A stretch of DNA of 10,036 bases from Cytophagales bacterium (GTDB taxonomy: Bacteria; Bacteroidota; Bacteroidia; Cytophagales; Cyclobacteriaceae): NCBI GenBank assembly GCA_003504855.1, contig DNZD01000317.1:1-10036 (forward strand), written 5' to 3'. The notes beneath the pieces are model-generated. The model was not told where the DNA came from, searched no databases, and saw only the letters and a program-made list of their open reading frames with translations. Both the position numbers and the translations under genes were made by a program. Position 1 is the stretch's first letter. Every line of letters starts with the position of its first letter. This document shows, piece after piece, positions 1-6,599 of this stretch.

Positions 1-1370
1 AACTGGTTGGTGCAGTTGACCCACACCGATCCTGCCTTCACTTTCGGTGCCACATCAAGGGCCAGGTTGATATTCTCCGTCCATATACTTGCCGCAAGCC
101 CATAGCGTGTATTGTTTGCCAGCTTGATGGCCTCACCATGCGAGCGGAATGTCATCGCCACCAGGACTGGTCCAAATATCTCTACCTGTGCCAACGTGGC
201 GGAAGGTGCAATGCCGGTGAACAATGTAGGTGGATAGAAGTAACCGTCTTTTGGGCAGGCCCATGAGGGTTGCCATAACTGACCACCTTCAGACACTCCC
301 TGGGCTACTAACTTCTCAATTTGTGCCAGCTGCACGGGTGCTACGATGGCACCAATATCAATTCCCTTGTCCAGCGCATTGCCCACCACGAGTTTCTCCA
401 TGCGTGCGCGGATCTTTTTGTAGAGTTTTTCTGCAATACTCTCCTGCACGAGCAAGCGCGATCCCGCGCAGCATACCTGTCCCTGATTAAACCAGATAGC
501 ATCCACGACTCCTTCCACTACACTATCGAGGTCGGCATCTTCAAATACAATAAATGGTGATTTGCCACCCAACTCCAGCGAGACCTTTTTACCAGTGCCT
601 GCGATGGCCCGACGAATAATCTTTCCAACTTCAGTTGACCCGGTGAAAGCAATCTTGTTTACATCGGGATGTTCCACCAGCGCAGCACCGGTAGCACCGG
701 CTCCGGTTACAATGTTGACGACACCCTTAGGCAGGCCCACCTCCTGGCAAATCTCTGCAAAGAGCAAGGCCGTCAATGAGGTGAACTCCGCGGGCTTCAG
801 CACAACGGTATTTCCCATGGCCAACGCCGGCGCGATCTTCCACGAAAGCATCAGCATGGGAAAATTCCAGGGTATGATCTGACCAATTACCCCCACTTCC
901 TGAAAATCCTTCAATTCGCTGTCGCGCAATTGGGCCCAACCAGCATGGTGATAAAAATGTCTGGCTGACAAAGGAATATCAATATCCCGGGTCTCGCGGA
1001 TTGGCTTTCCATTGTCCAGCGATTCGAGCACGGCAAAAAGGCGGGCGTTCTTTTGAATCTGGCGGGCCAGGGCATACAAGTATTTCGCCCGCGCGTGTGC
1101 ACCGATCTTCACCCAACCTGACAGGGCTTTGCGTGCAGACTTGACAGCCAGATCAACATCTTTTTTGGAGCCTTCGGCAATGGAGGCCAGCACACTTTTG
1201 TTGGACGGGTTGATGGAATTGAAATACTTGCCACCTCCGGGCTTATGCCAACCACCATCCATGAAAAGATTGAATTGCTTGTTATGTTGAGCCAACCAAT
1301 CCAGCGCGGGAGCTGCACTTTCAGGTGCGGGACCGTACTCCATTTTCTCGTAAATGTTTTTGACCTTCAT
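1..1370 (-). CDS. Aldehyde dehydrogenase (NAD(P)-dependent), deoC-associated type, 3' end outside window
   Basis: Oxidises an aldehyde to the carboxylic acid with NAD(P)+. About 456 residues are visible before the left edge cuts it, and the family is usually 480-500, so only the C-terminus is missing. I translated it continuously with no frameshift. The catalytic machinery is complete: Asn169 in PWNFP, the general base Glu266 in LELGGKSP and the nucleophile Cys300 in NQGQVCCAGSR. The Glu-Cys spacing of 34 equals that of ALDH2. The ATG at 1370 gives an N-terminus containing the segment MEYGPAPES; as I recall, this resembles the ALDH16-like enzymes found beside deoC. It starts 23 bases after deoC stops, so the two are probably co-transcribed. 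The likely substrate is acetaldehyde released by DeoC; that is inferred from context, and broader aldehyde use is possible. No Shine-Dalgarno is seen. Confidence 0.93.
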   Translation of the reverse strand, partial: MKVKNIYEKMEYGPAPESAAPALDWLAQHNKQFNLFMDGGWHKPGGGKYFNSINPSNKSVLASIAEGSKKDVDLAVKSARKALSGWVKIGAHARAKYLYALARQIQKNARLFAVLESLDNGKPIRETRDIDIPLSARHFYHHAGWAQLRDSELKDFQEVGVIGQIIPWNFPMLMLSWKIAPALAMGNTVVLKPAEFTSLTALLFAEICQEVGLPKGVVNIVTGAGATGAALVEHPDVNKIAFTGSTEVGKIIRRAIAGTGKKVSLELGGKSPFIVFEDADLDSVVEGVVDAIWFNQGQVCCAGSRLLVQESIAEKLYKKIRARMEKLVVGNALDKGIDIGAIVAPVQLAQIEKLVAQGVSEGGQLWQPSWACPKDGYFYPPTLFTGIAPSATLAQVEIFGPVLVAMTFRSHGEAIKLANNTRYGLAASIWTENINLALDVAPKVKAGSVWVNCTNQ

Positions 1371-1393
1371 GATCGTTGAGGGTTGAATCAAAT

Positions 1394-2362
1394 TTAGGAC
1401 ATGGGATGTCGGTACGCGGCGGAATAGCGTCCGGTGAGGTAGTGTTCCAATTGGCGTTCGATGTCGCCCAGCAGACTGCTTGCGCCAAAGCGGAATAAGT
1501 GAGGTTGTAACCATTCATCGCCGAGTTCTTCCTTCATGAGGATTAGCCATTCCAAAGCTTGCTTGGCTTTTTGAATGCCACCGGCAGGTTTAAAGCCGAC
1601 TTTGAATCCCGTCATCTCCTGATACTCACGTATGGCTCGCACCATCACCAGGCTTACAGGCAATGTCGCATTGGTTGGCGCTTTGCCGGTGCTGGTCTTA
1701 ATGAAGTCCGAACCGGCCATCATACACACCTGGCTTGCCTTGGCGATATGAGTTAACGTTGGCAATTCACCGGTCTCCAAAATGGCCTTCATGTGTGCGT
1801 CGCCACAACTCTTGCGGAATTGACTTACTTCTTCATAGAGGGCTTTCCAATTGCCGGTGATCGCGCTGGCGCGGCTGATGACGATGTCGATTTCCTTCGC
1901 GCCAGCCCGAACGGATGCTTCAATTTCTTTTAGCTTTTGGGACTGGGTAATCTGACCTGCCGGAAAACCGGTGGACACGGCTGCAACGGGTATGCCCGAT
2001 CCTTGCAGCGCTTCAACAGCAGGCTTTATCAGCTGATGGTATACACATACTGCACCGACAGTAAGGTGTACATCGTCCATGCCAAGTTGACTCAGGATAT
2101 CTTCCCGAACGGGATTGCGTGCCTTGGCGCACAGACGGAATACATTGCCCGGGGTGTCATCACCCGAGAGTGTTGTCAGGTCCATGCAGGCAATTGCCCT
2201 TAAGAGCCAGGCGGCCTGCCACTCCTTTTTAACCGTACGTCGGGTACCCAGGCTGGCGGCCCTGCGTTCAACTGCACTTTTGTTGACCCGGATGCCTTTT
2301 AGCAAACTGGCATCAAATGGCATCCCTTCATTGCGGGGAACGGAATTAGTTGTTGTGCTCAT
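1394..2362 (-). CDS. deoC: Deoxyribose-phosphate aldolase (class I, long animal-like form)
   Basis: Cleaves 2-deoxy-D-ribose 5-phosphate to glyceraldehyde 3-phosphate and acetaldehyde in the cytoplasm, the last step of deoxynucleoside salvage. The 322-residue protein has the Schiff-base lysine Lys222 in FIKTSTGK, the second active-site lysine Lys258 in GFKPAGG and the acidic residue Asp159 in EIDIV. The segment CMDLTTLSGDDT (59-70) closely resembles human DERA, and the length fits that long form better than the roughly 250-residue E. coli enzyme. Residues 1-45 are a basic N-terminal extension typical of long forms. The ATG at 2362 is the only sensible start, because the fold begins about residue 50. 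The gene is the first of a pair with the aldehyde dehydrogenase. It lies 87 bases after the cold-shock gene, and that gap contains a strong palindrome and a candidate promoter. Confidence 0.96.
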   Translation of the reverse strand: MSTTTNSVPRNEGMPFDASLLKGIRVNKSAVERRAASLGTRRTVKKEWQAAWLLRAIACMDLTTLSGDDTPGNVFRLCAKARNPVREDILSQLGMDDVHLTVGAVCVYHQLIKPAVEALQGSGIPVAAVSTGFPAGQITQSQKLKEIEASVRAGAKEIDIVISRASAITGNWKALYEEVSQFRKSCGDAHMKAILETGELPTLTHIAKASQVCMMAGSDFIKTSTGKAPTNATLPVSLVMVRAIREYQEMTGFKVGFKPAGGIQKAKQALEWLILMKEELGDEWLQPHLFRFGASSLLGDIERQLEHYLTGRYSAAYRHPMS

Positions 2363-2386
2363 GTGGCTTTCGGCTATGAGTATGCC

Positions 2387-2400
2387 GGTAACCGGTTACC
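2387..2400. promoter_or_regulatory. Perfect 14-bp palindrome upstream of deoC, candidate LacI-family operator
   Basis: The sequence GGTAACCGGTTACC equals its own reverse complement. Its centre, AACCGGTT with a CpG at the dyad, is the layout bound by LacI-family repressors (family knowledge). It ends 25 bases upstream of the deoC ATG and lies just downstream of the candidate promoter, where a bound repressor would block transcription. No regulator gene is in the window, so the cognate protein is unknown. Confidence 0.55.
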
Positions 2401-2412
2401 CGAATAGCTCAG

Positions 2413-2444
2413 GCAAGTTACACGATTGACAGGAGTGAATGAAA
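2413..2444 (-). promoter_or_regulatory. Candidate deoC promoter (Bacteroidota-type, imperfect)
   Basis: Reading on the minus strand, TTTC (2444-2441) is followed after 20 bases by TAACTTGC (2420-2413). The Bacteroidota consensus is TTTG, 19-21 bases, then TAnnTTTG. The spacing fits, but the -33 box has one mismatch and the -7 box is short of one T. It would start transcription close to the palindrome at 2387-2400. This is weak on its own and gains some support from the adjacent operator-like site. Confidence 0.3.
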
Positions 2445-2449
2445 TGAGG

Positions 2450-2905
2450 TCAGGCCTTCTTCTTCACATCAAAGGCACTGAGTCCTTTGGGGCCCTGCTC
2501 CACTTTGAAGGTTACTTTGTCACCTTCGTCGATGGTATCAGCGTGGCCGTTGATGTGCGTGAAAATGCGCTCACGGGTTGTTTCATCTTCAATGAAACCA
2601 AAGCCTTTGGCATGGTTGAAATAGGTTACGCTGCCGCTGCGCACATTACTTGCCGTTTCTTCGTGGGTACGACGGGGTACGCCAACCTGAATCTGTTCGG
2701 CATTGATAACGGTCTTCTTCTTATTGGGATCGGGAGGTGTAGAGGTGATATTCCCGTATTCATCTACATAGGCCAGCATGCTATCGAGGTCACCGCTGGA
2801 GGCACTCGACTTGCGCTCTTCTTTGCGCTGTGCCTTCTCTTCTTGCTTCTTCTTTCTTTTCTTTTCGAGTTCTTTCTTGTTCCAGGTTTCCTGAGATTTA
2901 GCCAT
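2450..2905 (-). CDS. Cold-shock-domain RNA-binding protein with Lys/Glu-rich N-terminal tail
   Basis: A 151-residue protein. Residues 1-33 are a highly charged Lys/Glu/Arg stretch likely to form a helix, 34-88 form a low-complexity linker, and about 89-149 form a cold-shock (OB-fold) domain. The RNP1 motif is KGFGFI (100-105) and the RNP2-like motif is IFTHI (114-118, usually VFVH). The domain binds single-stranded RNA or DNA and acts as an RNA chaperone or translation regulator (family knowledge). Ordinary CspA proteins are about 70 residues; this tailed form is, to my knowledge, common in Bacteroidota, where the basic tail probably adds nucleic-acid affinity. It stands 92 bases after the glucokinase-like gene, far enough to have its own promoter. 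A TACCTTGC element lies upstream, but I see no matching -33 box. Confidence 0.92.
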   Translation of the reverse strand: MAKSQETWNKKELEKKRKKKQEEKAQRKEERKSSASSGDLDSMLAYVDEYGNITSTPPDPNKKKTVINAEQIQVGVPRRTHEETASNVRSGSVTYFNHAKGFGFIEDETTRERIFTHINGHADTIDEGDKVTFKVEQGPKGLSAFDVKKKA

Positions 2906-2997
2906 AGTATGTTGTTTGGTGTACCGTCGGCGGCGTTATGAATTGCAAGGTAGTCAAATAAAATGAAGGCCCGAGCCGGAATACCTGATCACCTTTC

Positions 2998-3726
2998 TCA
3001 AAGGGCATGATCGTTTTCCTGCTCCCAAAGTCTTACGCCACCTTTGATGCCATCAACATTGGCCACCAGGGTGATGTTGTCCGCCAATTTGAAGGTGATT
3101 CGCTTTGAATTTCCACCTCCGATATAAAGCCGGTCATAATTAAACACGGTCTTCAGGATACCGATCACACGTTCAACCCGCTTGTTCCACGCTTCCAGAC
3201 CAATGGCATCCAGGGCACGCTCGCCGATGTAATCGTCGTAGTCCCCCTCCTTTTCGATGGGATGATGTGCAAACTCGAGGTGCGGCAACAGGTTGCCGTC
3301 CAGCAGGATGGCGGTGCCAAATCCGGTGCCCAGCGTAACAACCATTTCTAACCCATCCCCTTTGGCGACGCCCAGGCCCTGAAGGTCTGCGTCGTTAACC
3401 ACACGGACAGGTTTTTTCAGTAACTCGGTGAGCCTGTCGCGAAGGGCAAATCCTCTCCACTTTTCGGTGCTCAGGTTGGGTGCGGTATGTACGATGCCCC
3501 GCCTGACATAACCGGGAAATCCTACGGATACCTTGGTGTAAGTCGCTAACCGGGAAGCCAGCGACAGAATCGTATTCAATACATCTTCCGGTGCGCCGGA
3601 CGACGGCGTATCAATCTTCGTATAGTCCGTGAGCATTTTTCCATCGCGATCAAGGATAGCACCCTTTACACGTGAACCACCAATGTCTACTGAAAGAATG
3701 CGTTCGGAACTATCGAGATGCGCCAT
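2998..3726 (-). CDS. ROK-family sugar kinase resembling polyphosphate glucokinase
   Basis: Predicted to phosphorylate glucose to glucose 6-phosphate in the cytoplasm. The 242-residue protein has the phosphate loop DIGGSRVKGA (14-23), VGFPG (68-72), the catalytic Asp112 in VVNDAD, LGTGFGT (132-138), a sugar-binding EFAHH (151-155, family EFGH) and YIGGGNS (201-207). The ROK zinc motif CxCGxxGC is absent, and the region after the sugar-binding His resembles mycobacterial polyphosphate glucokinase, so polyphosphate or ATP could be the donor. Gly to Ala in the EFGH motif is a small departure. The ATG at 3726 lies eight bases after the response-regulator stop, which implies co-transcription with the two-component pair. 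Glucose as the acceptor is inferred; another hexose or glucosamine remains possible. Confidence 0.82.
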   Translation of the reverse strand: MAHLDSSERILSVDIGGSRVKGAILDRDGKMLTDYTKIDTPSSGAPEDVLNTILSLASRLATYTKVSVGFPGYVRRGIVHTAPNLSTEKWRGFALRDRLTELLKKPVRVVNDADLQGLGVAKGDGLEMVVTLGTGFGTAILLDGNLLPHLEFAHHPIEKEGDYDDYIGERALDAIGLEAWNKRVERVIGILKTVFNYDRLYIGGGNSKRITFKLADNITLVANVDGIKGGVRLWEQENDHAL

Positions 3727-3734
3727 GCCTTAGT

Positions 3735-4799
3735 TTACGAGCGGGCAACATTCCACAGCATTACCTGCTCGAGGCCCTTGAGTTTAATGATACGGATTTT
3801 GGAACTTGATATATCAATCAAACCCTCACTGCGGAAGTCTGACAATACGCGAATAACAGATTCGGTGGCGGTACCCACCAGACGAGCCAACTCTTCCCGG
3901 GGCGATACAATCGTATCACTCTCATTGCGGAGTTGGTGCAACTTCAGCAAGGCTTCCGCCGTGCGCTGGCGAACAGAGTTATAGGCCAACTGCAATAACT
4001 GAGATTCCTTCTCAGCTACCTTCTGGCAAAGCAATCCAATGAACGCACGCGACACATCGGGCTGTGCATGCAGCAACGTAACGAAATCATATCTCGGAAT
4101 CTGAATCACATCCACCGCCTCCATTGCCACGGCAGACTCATGGTAAGAGCTGTTGTCAAGAATCGGTTCGTATCCAAAAAAGTCGCCTGACTTGTACAGG
4201 TTCAGGATAAGTTCTTTGCCGTCCGGGTTGGTGCGGTAGGTCTTTACATTGCCTGCCTGGATAAAGTATAACCACTGGGGGGAATCTCCTTCGGAATAAA
4301 TCTCCGTCTTCTTCTTGAGAGACTTCACCTTTTTGTCCTTGCACAGGTCCTGCAGGTTGAGAATCTGCCGGGCATCCTGGATAAATTGGTCCAGTCCTTC
4401 TGTGCTGGTTTCATACCGTGTGCTCTGCAGGGCCATTTTGCGCAAGCGTGCTTCCACGGCGTTGAGCAAATCGGTGTCATCAAAAGGTTTCGTGAGGTAA
4501 TCGTCAGCTCCGAGGGCCATCCCTTTGCGGATATCCGATTTTTCAGTCTTGGCAGTAAGAAAAATGAAGGGAATGCGTGCCGTTTCTACCTTCTTGCTAA
4601 GGATGTGCAACACCCCATAGCCATCCAGTTCAGGCATCATGATATCGCAGATAATCAAATCTGGCAGCTCGCGCATAGCCATCTCTGCTCCGACCTTGCC
4701 GTTTTCGGCGGTGAGTACGGTATAGTTGGCGAGGCTGAGTATCTCGCTGGTGATTTCCCTTACTTCCGGGTTGTCTTCGATCAAAAGAATCTTCTTCAT
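3735..4799 (-). CDS. Response regulator: receiver domain fused to Crp/FNR-type sensor and HTH
   Basis: A 354-residue transcription factor, counting from the ATG at 4799. A TTG at 4814 would add five residues but overlaps the kinase stop and is less likely. Residues 3-119 are a receiver with acid-pocket Glu8 and Asp9, phospho-acceptor Asp52 (CDIMMPE), Thr82 and Lys104. A linker (120-150) leads to a cyclic-nucleotide-type beta-roll (about 150-245), a long dimerisation helix (about 246-275) and a Crp-family winged helix (about 277-340). Its recognition helix near 311-320 keeps Glu313 and Arg317, equivalents of E. coli CRP Glu181 and Arg185. The phosphate-binding cassette reads GDFFGYE...YHESAVA: the Arg that contacts cAMP is replaced by Glu221, so cAMP binding is unlikely. 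There is no FNR-like cysteine cluster. It starts 11 bases after the kinase, its presumed phosphodonor. Confidence 0.93.
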   Translation of the reverse strand: MKKILLIEDNPEVREITSEILSLANYTVLTAENGKVGAEMAMRELPDLIICDIMMPELDGYGVLHILSKKVETARIPFIFLTAKTEKSDIRKGMALGADDYLTKPFDDTDLLNAVEARLRKMALQSTRYETSTEGLDQFIQDARQILNLQDLCKDKKVKSLKKKTEIYSEGDSPQWLYFIQAGNVKTYRTNPDGKELILNLYKSGDFFGYEPILDNSSYHESAVAMEAVDVIQIPRYDFVTLLHAQPDVSRAFIGLLCQKVAEKESQLLQLAYNSVRQRTAEALLKLHQLRNESDTIVSPREELARLVGTATESVIRVLSDFRSEGLIDISSSKIRIIKLKGLEQVMLWNVARS

Positions 4800-4810
4800 G
4801 GCGGTCAAAG

Positions 4811-6064
4811 TCAAGGACGCAGGGGCAAACTAACACTAAATGTAGACCCTTTTCCATATTTGCTCACAAACCTGATATCGCCGTCCAGCAACTCGACATA
4901 GCGCCTCACGATGTTAAGGCCAAGACCGGTGCCCTGCACATTTCCGGCATTGCTCGCCCGGAAGAACCGGGTGAAAATGTGCTTTTTGTCCTCGTCTGGA
5001 ATACCCATGCCCTCGTCCCTTACATGAAAGGTAAACTCTTCATTGTTGCACTCGTACGAAAGGTGTATGGGCTTGCTTTCAGAGTACTTACTGGCGTTGC
5101 TGATCAGGTTAAACAGGATGTTTCTGAGTATTCTCGGGTCTGTCTCCAGGGTTGTAAGGGTACATGATCCGGTGCAGTCAATATGCTGGCCTTCTTTCAG
5201 GGTTGGAATCATGTCTTCAGCAACTTCGTTGAAGAAGTCTTCCATGATCACCGGCTCCCTAACAACATACAATTTGCCTTCCTCGAGTTTGCTGAGAGAC
5301 AAGAAGTCATTCAGGATGCCCGTGAGGTGATTGACCGAAGACCGGATCCGTTGGGTATGCTTGGTGATTTTGTCCAGGTCTCCCCGATCCTTATACTGAT
5401 TGACCAAAGATGCAGAACTTAGGATCGTGCTGAGCGGGGTCCGGAATTCATGTGAAGCAATAGATACAAACTTTGACTTTAACTCATTGAGTTCCCGTTC
5501 TTTCTCCAATAATTTGCGGACCTCTTCTTCTGCCTTCTTACGTTCGATAACTTCGTTTTCCAGGTTGACAACGGACTGGTTAAGGGCTTCTGTGCGGGAT
5601 TGAACTTTCTTTTCGAGCTCAGAGGCATACAACAACAGTTGCTCTTCGCTTCGCTTCAGCTCGTCCTCGTAGCGCTTGCGGGCCGATATATCACTGATAA
5701 ATGCCATGACCAGCAACTGGTCTTTCTTGCGGGTAAAACTCAGGCTGATTTCAACAGGGAATTCCATACCGTCGCGGCGCATGGCCCGAAGGTCTCTCCC
5801 CACGCCCATGCGGCGGGGATGCGGATTTGTGCTGAATTGATGTCGAAAATCCATGTGCTTTGACCGGTACCGTTCCGGCAGCAGCATCTCCATGGCCAGA
5901 CCAGCCATCCCCTTCGGTGCGTATCCAAACATTTCCTCAGCTACGTGGTTGGCCAGCAAAATGGTGCCGGATTGGTCAACCATAAGCACTCCTTCAGCCA
6001 TACTGGAGAACAATTCTCCGAAGGTATCACTCGCTACAAACGATAATTCTATAGGCTTATTCAT
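4811..6064 (-). CDS. Soluble PAS-domain sensor histidine kinase with FixL-like PAS signature
   Basis: Autophosphorylates in response to a signal and presumably passes phosphate to the regulator encoded just downstream. The protein has 417 residues from the ATG at 6064; an upstream GTG at 6091 would add nine unremarkable residues. Domains are PAS (about 13-130), a long charged coiled coil (about 130-197), HisKA with the phospho-acceptor His205 in SIASHEFRTP, and HATPase_c with N-box Asn323, G1 DEGMGIP (350-356), F-box FTRFFRA (364-370) and G2 GTGLGL (378-383). No membrane segment or signal peptide is seen, so it senses a cytoplasmic cue. The PAS carries RSKH with His70 and GVGR with Arg90, 20 residues apart, matching FixL His200 and Arg220. 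The same residues also occur in related PAS domains not known to bind haem, so haem is only a possibility. Confidence 0.95.
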   Translation of the reverse strand: MNKPIELSFVASDTFGELFSSMAEGVLMVDQSGTILLANHVAEEMFGYAPKGMAGLAMEMLLPERYRSKHMDFRHQFSTNPHPRRMGVGRDLRAMRRDGMEFPVEISLSFTRKKDQLLVMAFISDISARKRYEDELKRSEEQLLLYASELEKKVQSRTEALNQSVVNLENEVIERKKAEEEVRKLLEKERELNELKSKFVSIASHEFRTPLSTILSSASLVNQYKDRGDLDKITKHTQRIRSSVNHLTGILNDFLSLSKLEEGKLYVVREPVIMEDFFNEVAEDMIPTLKEGQHIDCTGSCTLTTLETDPRILRNILFNLISNASKYSESKPIHLSYECNNEEFTFHVRDEGMGIPDEDKKHIFTRFFRASNAGNVQGTGLGLNIVRRYVELLDGDIRFVSKYGKGSTFSVSLPLRP

Positions 6065-6076
6065 CCCCTCGAAAGA

Positions 6077-6092
6077 TATGACAAAAATCACA
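6077..6092. promoter_or_regulatory. Candidate Crp/FNR-type binding site in the kinase/USP divergent region
   Basis: The sequence TATGA-N6-TCACA differs at one position from the E. coli CRP consensus TGTGA-N6-TCACA and has the GA-N6-TC core shared by the CRP and FNR families. It lies 13 bases from the kinase ATG at 6064 and 56 bases from the USP start at 6148, so one site could serve both genes. A second perfect palindrome, TTTGATCAAA, lies at 6099-6108 but lacks the FNR spacer. The regulator encoded in this operon is an obvious candidate ligand; binding is inferred. If the kinase starts at the GTG at 6091, the site falls in coding sequence. Confidence 0.4.
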
Positions 6093-6147
6093 TTTTTCTT
6101 TGATCAAAATCCTCATGGAAAGGGAGTTAACCCGGTTATTTCGAACC

Positions 6148-6588
6148 ATGAATACTGAATCCAAAGGCACCCAAGAAACTGTTCCCTGTGTGCTTTGTGC
6201 ATTCAACCTGGGCGAGTCTGCGGACAGTGTGGTAAAGAGTGCTGTTGCACATAGCGTGCGTCTCAACCTGCCGCTCATGATACTCTGCTCGTACCGGCTT
6301 ATTCAAACCAATGCCAGTGAAGAAGTAGTAGCAGTGAAGAAGCGCTTCGAGCGTATGGCCTTTAAGCAAATCAAGAGCATCAGTACACCTGACACTGGAA
6401 TTCAACCTTCCTTCCGGACAGAGATTGGCTTTCTCTCCGACCGCGTAGAATCCTTCATCAAAGCAGGAAAAGTAAATTTGCTGGTAGTTGGCAACGCAAC
6501 AGCCGCTACGATTTACGAACACAAAGGACTTACCCTGAAGGAGTTTGTAAAGAAGATTAATGTTCCGGTGCTGGTAATTCCGGAATAG
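6148..6588 (+). CDS. Small universal-stress-protein-like (UspA-fold) protein
   Basis: A 146-residue protein with the alternating alpha/beta pattern of a single Usp domain. An N-terminal strand (VPCVLCAFNLG), a helix rich in small residues, a second strand (PLMILCSYRLI), a late strand VNLLVVGN and the closing strand PVLVIPE are visible. Usp proteins are cytoplasmic stress or persistence factors, some of which bind ATP. The classic ATP motif G-2x-G-9x-G(S/T) is not intact after VVGN, so nucleotide binding is doubtful. I chose the ATG at 6148 because it gives the usual length for a Usp domain; an ATG at 6115 and a TTG at 6100 are in frame but add a basic extension with no match to the fold. It is the only plus-strand gene, divergent from the kinase and convergent with the CBS gene, with 11 bases between stops and no clear hairpin there. 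Confidence 0.78.
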   Translation: MNTESKGTQETVPCVLCAFNLGESADSVVKSAVAHSVRLNLPLMILCSYRLIQTNASEEVVAVKKRFERMAFKQIKSISTPDTGIQPSFRTEIGFLSDRVESFIKAGKVNLLVVGNATAATIYEHKGLTLKEFVKKINVPVLVIPE

Positions 6589-6599
6589 CCCCCTGCAGA

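Noticed and set aside
2426..2941. A 171-codon plus-strand frame antisense to the cold-shock gene
   Set aside because: Its Leu/Phe-rich C-terminal part is simply the complement of the Lys/Glu-rich tail; the minus-strand frame has clear RNP motifs.
2941..2997. A possible terminator hairpin after the glucokinase-like gene (GGC/GCC arms followed by a T-rich stretch)
   Set aside because: The best stem is only about three base pairs, and the T stretch is interrupted; it is too weak to call.
5740..5928. Short open frames on either strand within the kinase PAS region
   Set aside because: They are shadows of the kinase coding sequence, with no start signals or recognisable domains.
6071..6078. TATCTTTC on the minus strand as a -7 box for the kinase gene
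   Set aside because: The last base mismatches the consensus, no -33 box lies at 19-21 bases, and transcription would begin at the start codon.
6128..6138. TAACCCGGTTA, similar to the deoC palindrome
   Set aside because: It has one extra central base, which changes the half-site spacing of a LacI-type operator, so I do not treat it as a second copy.
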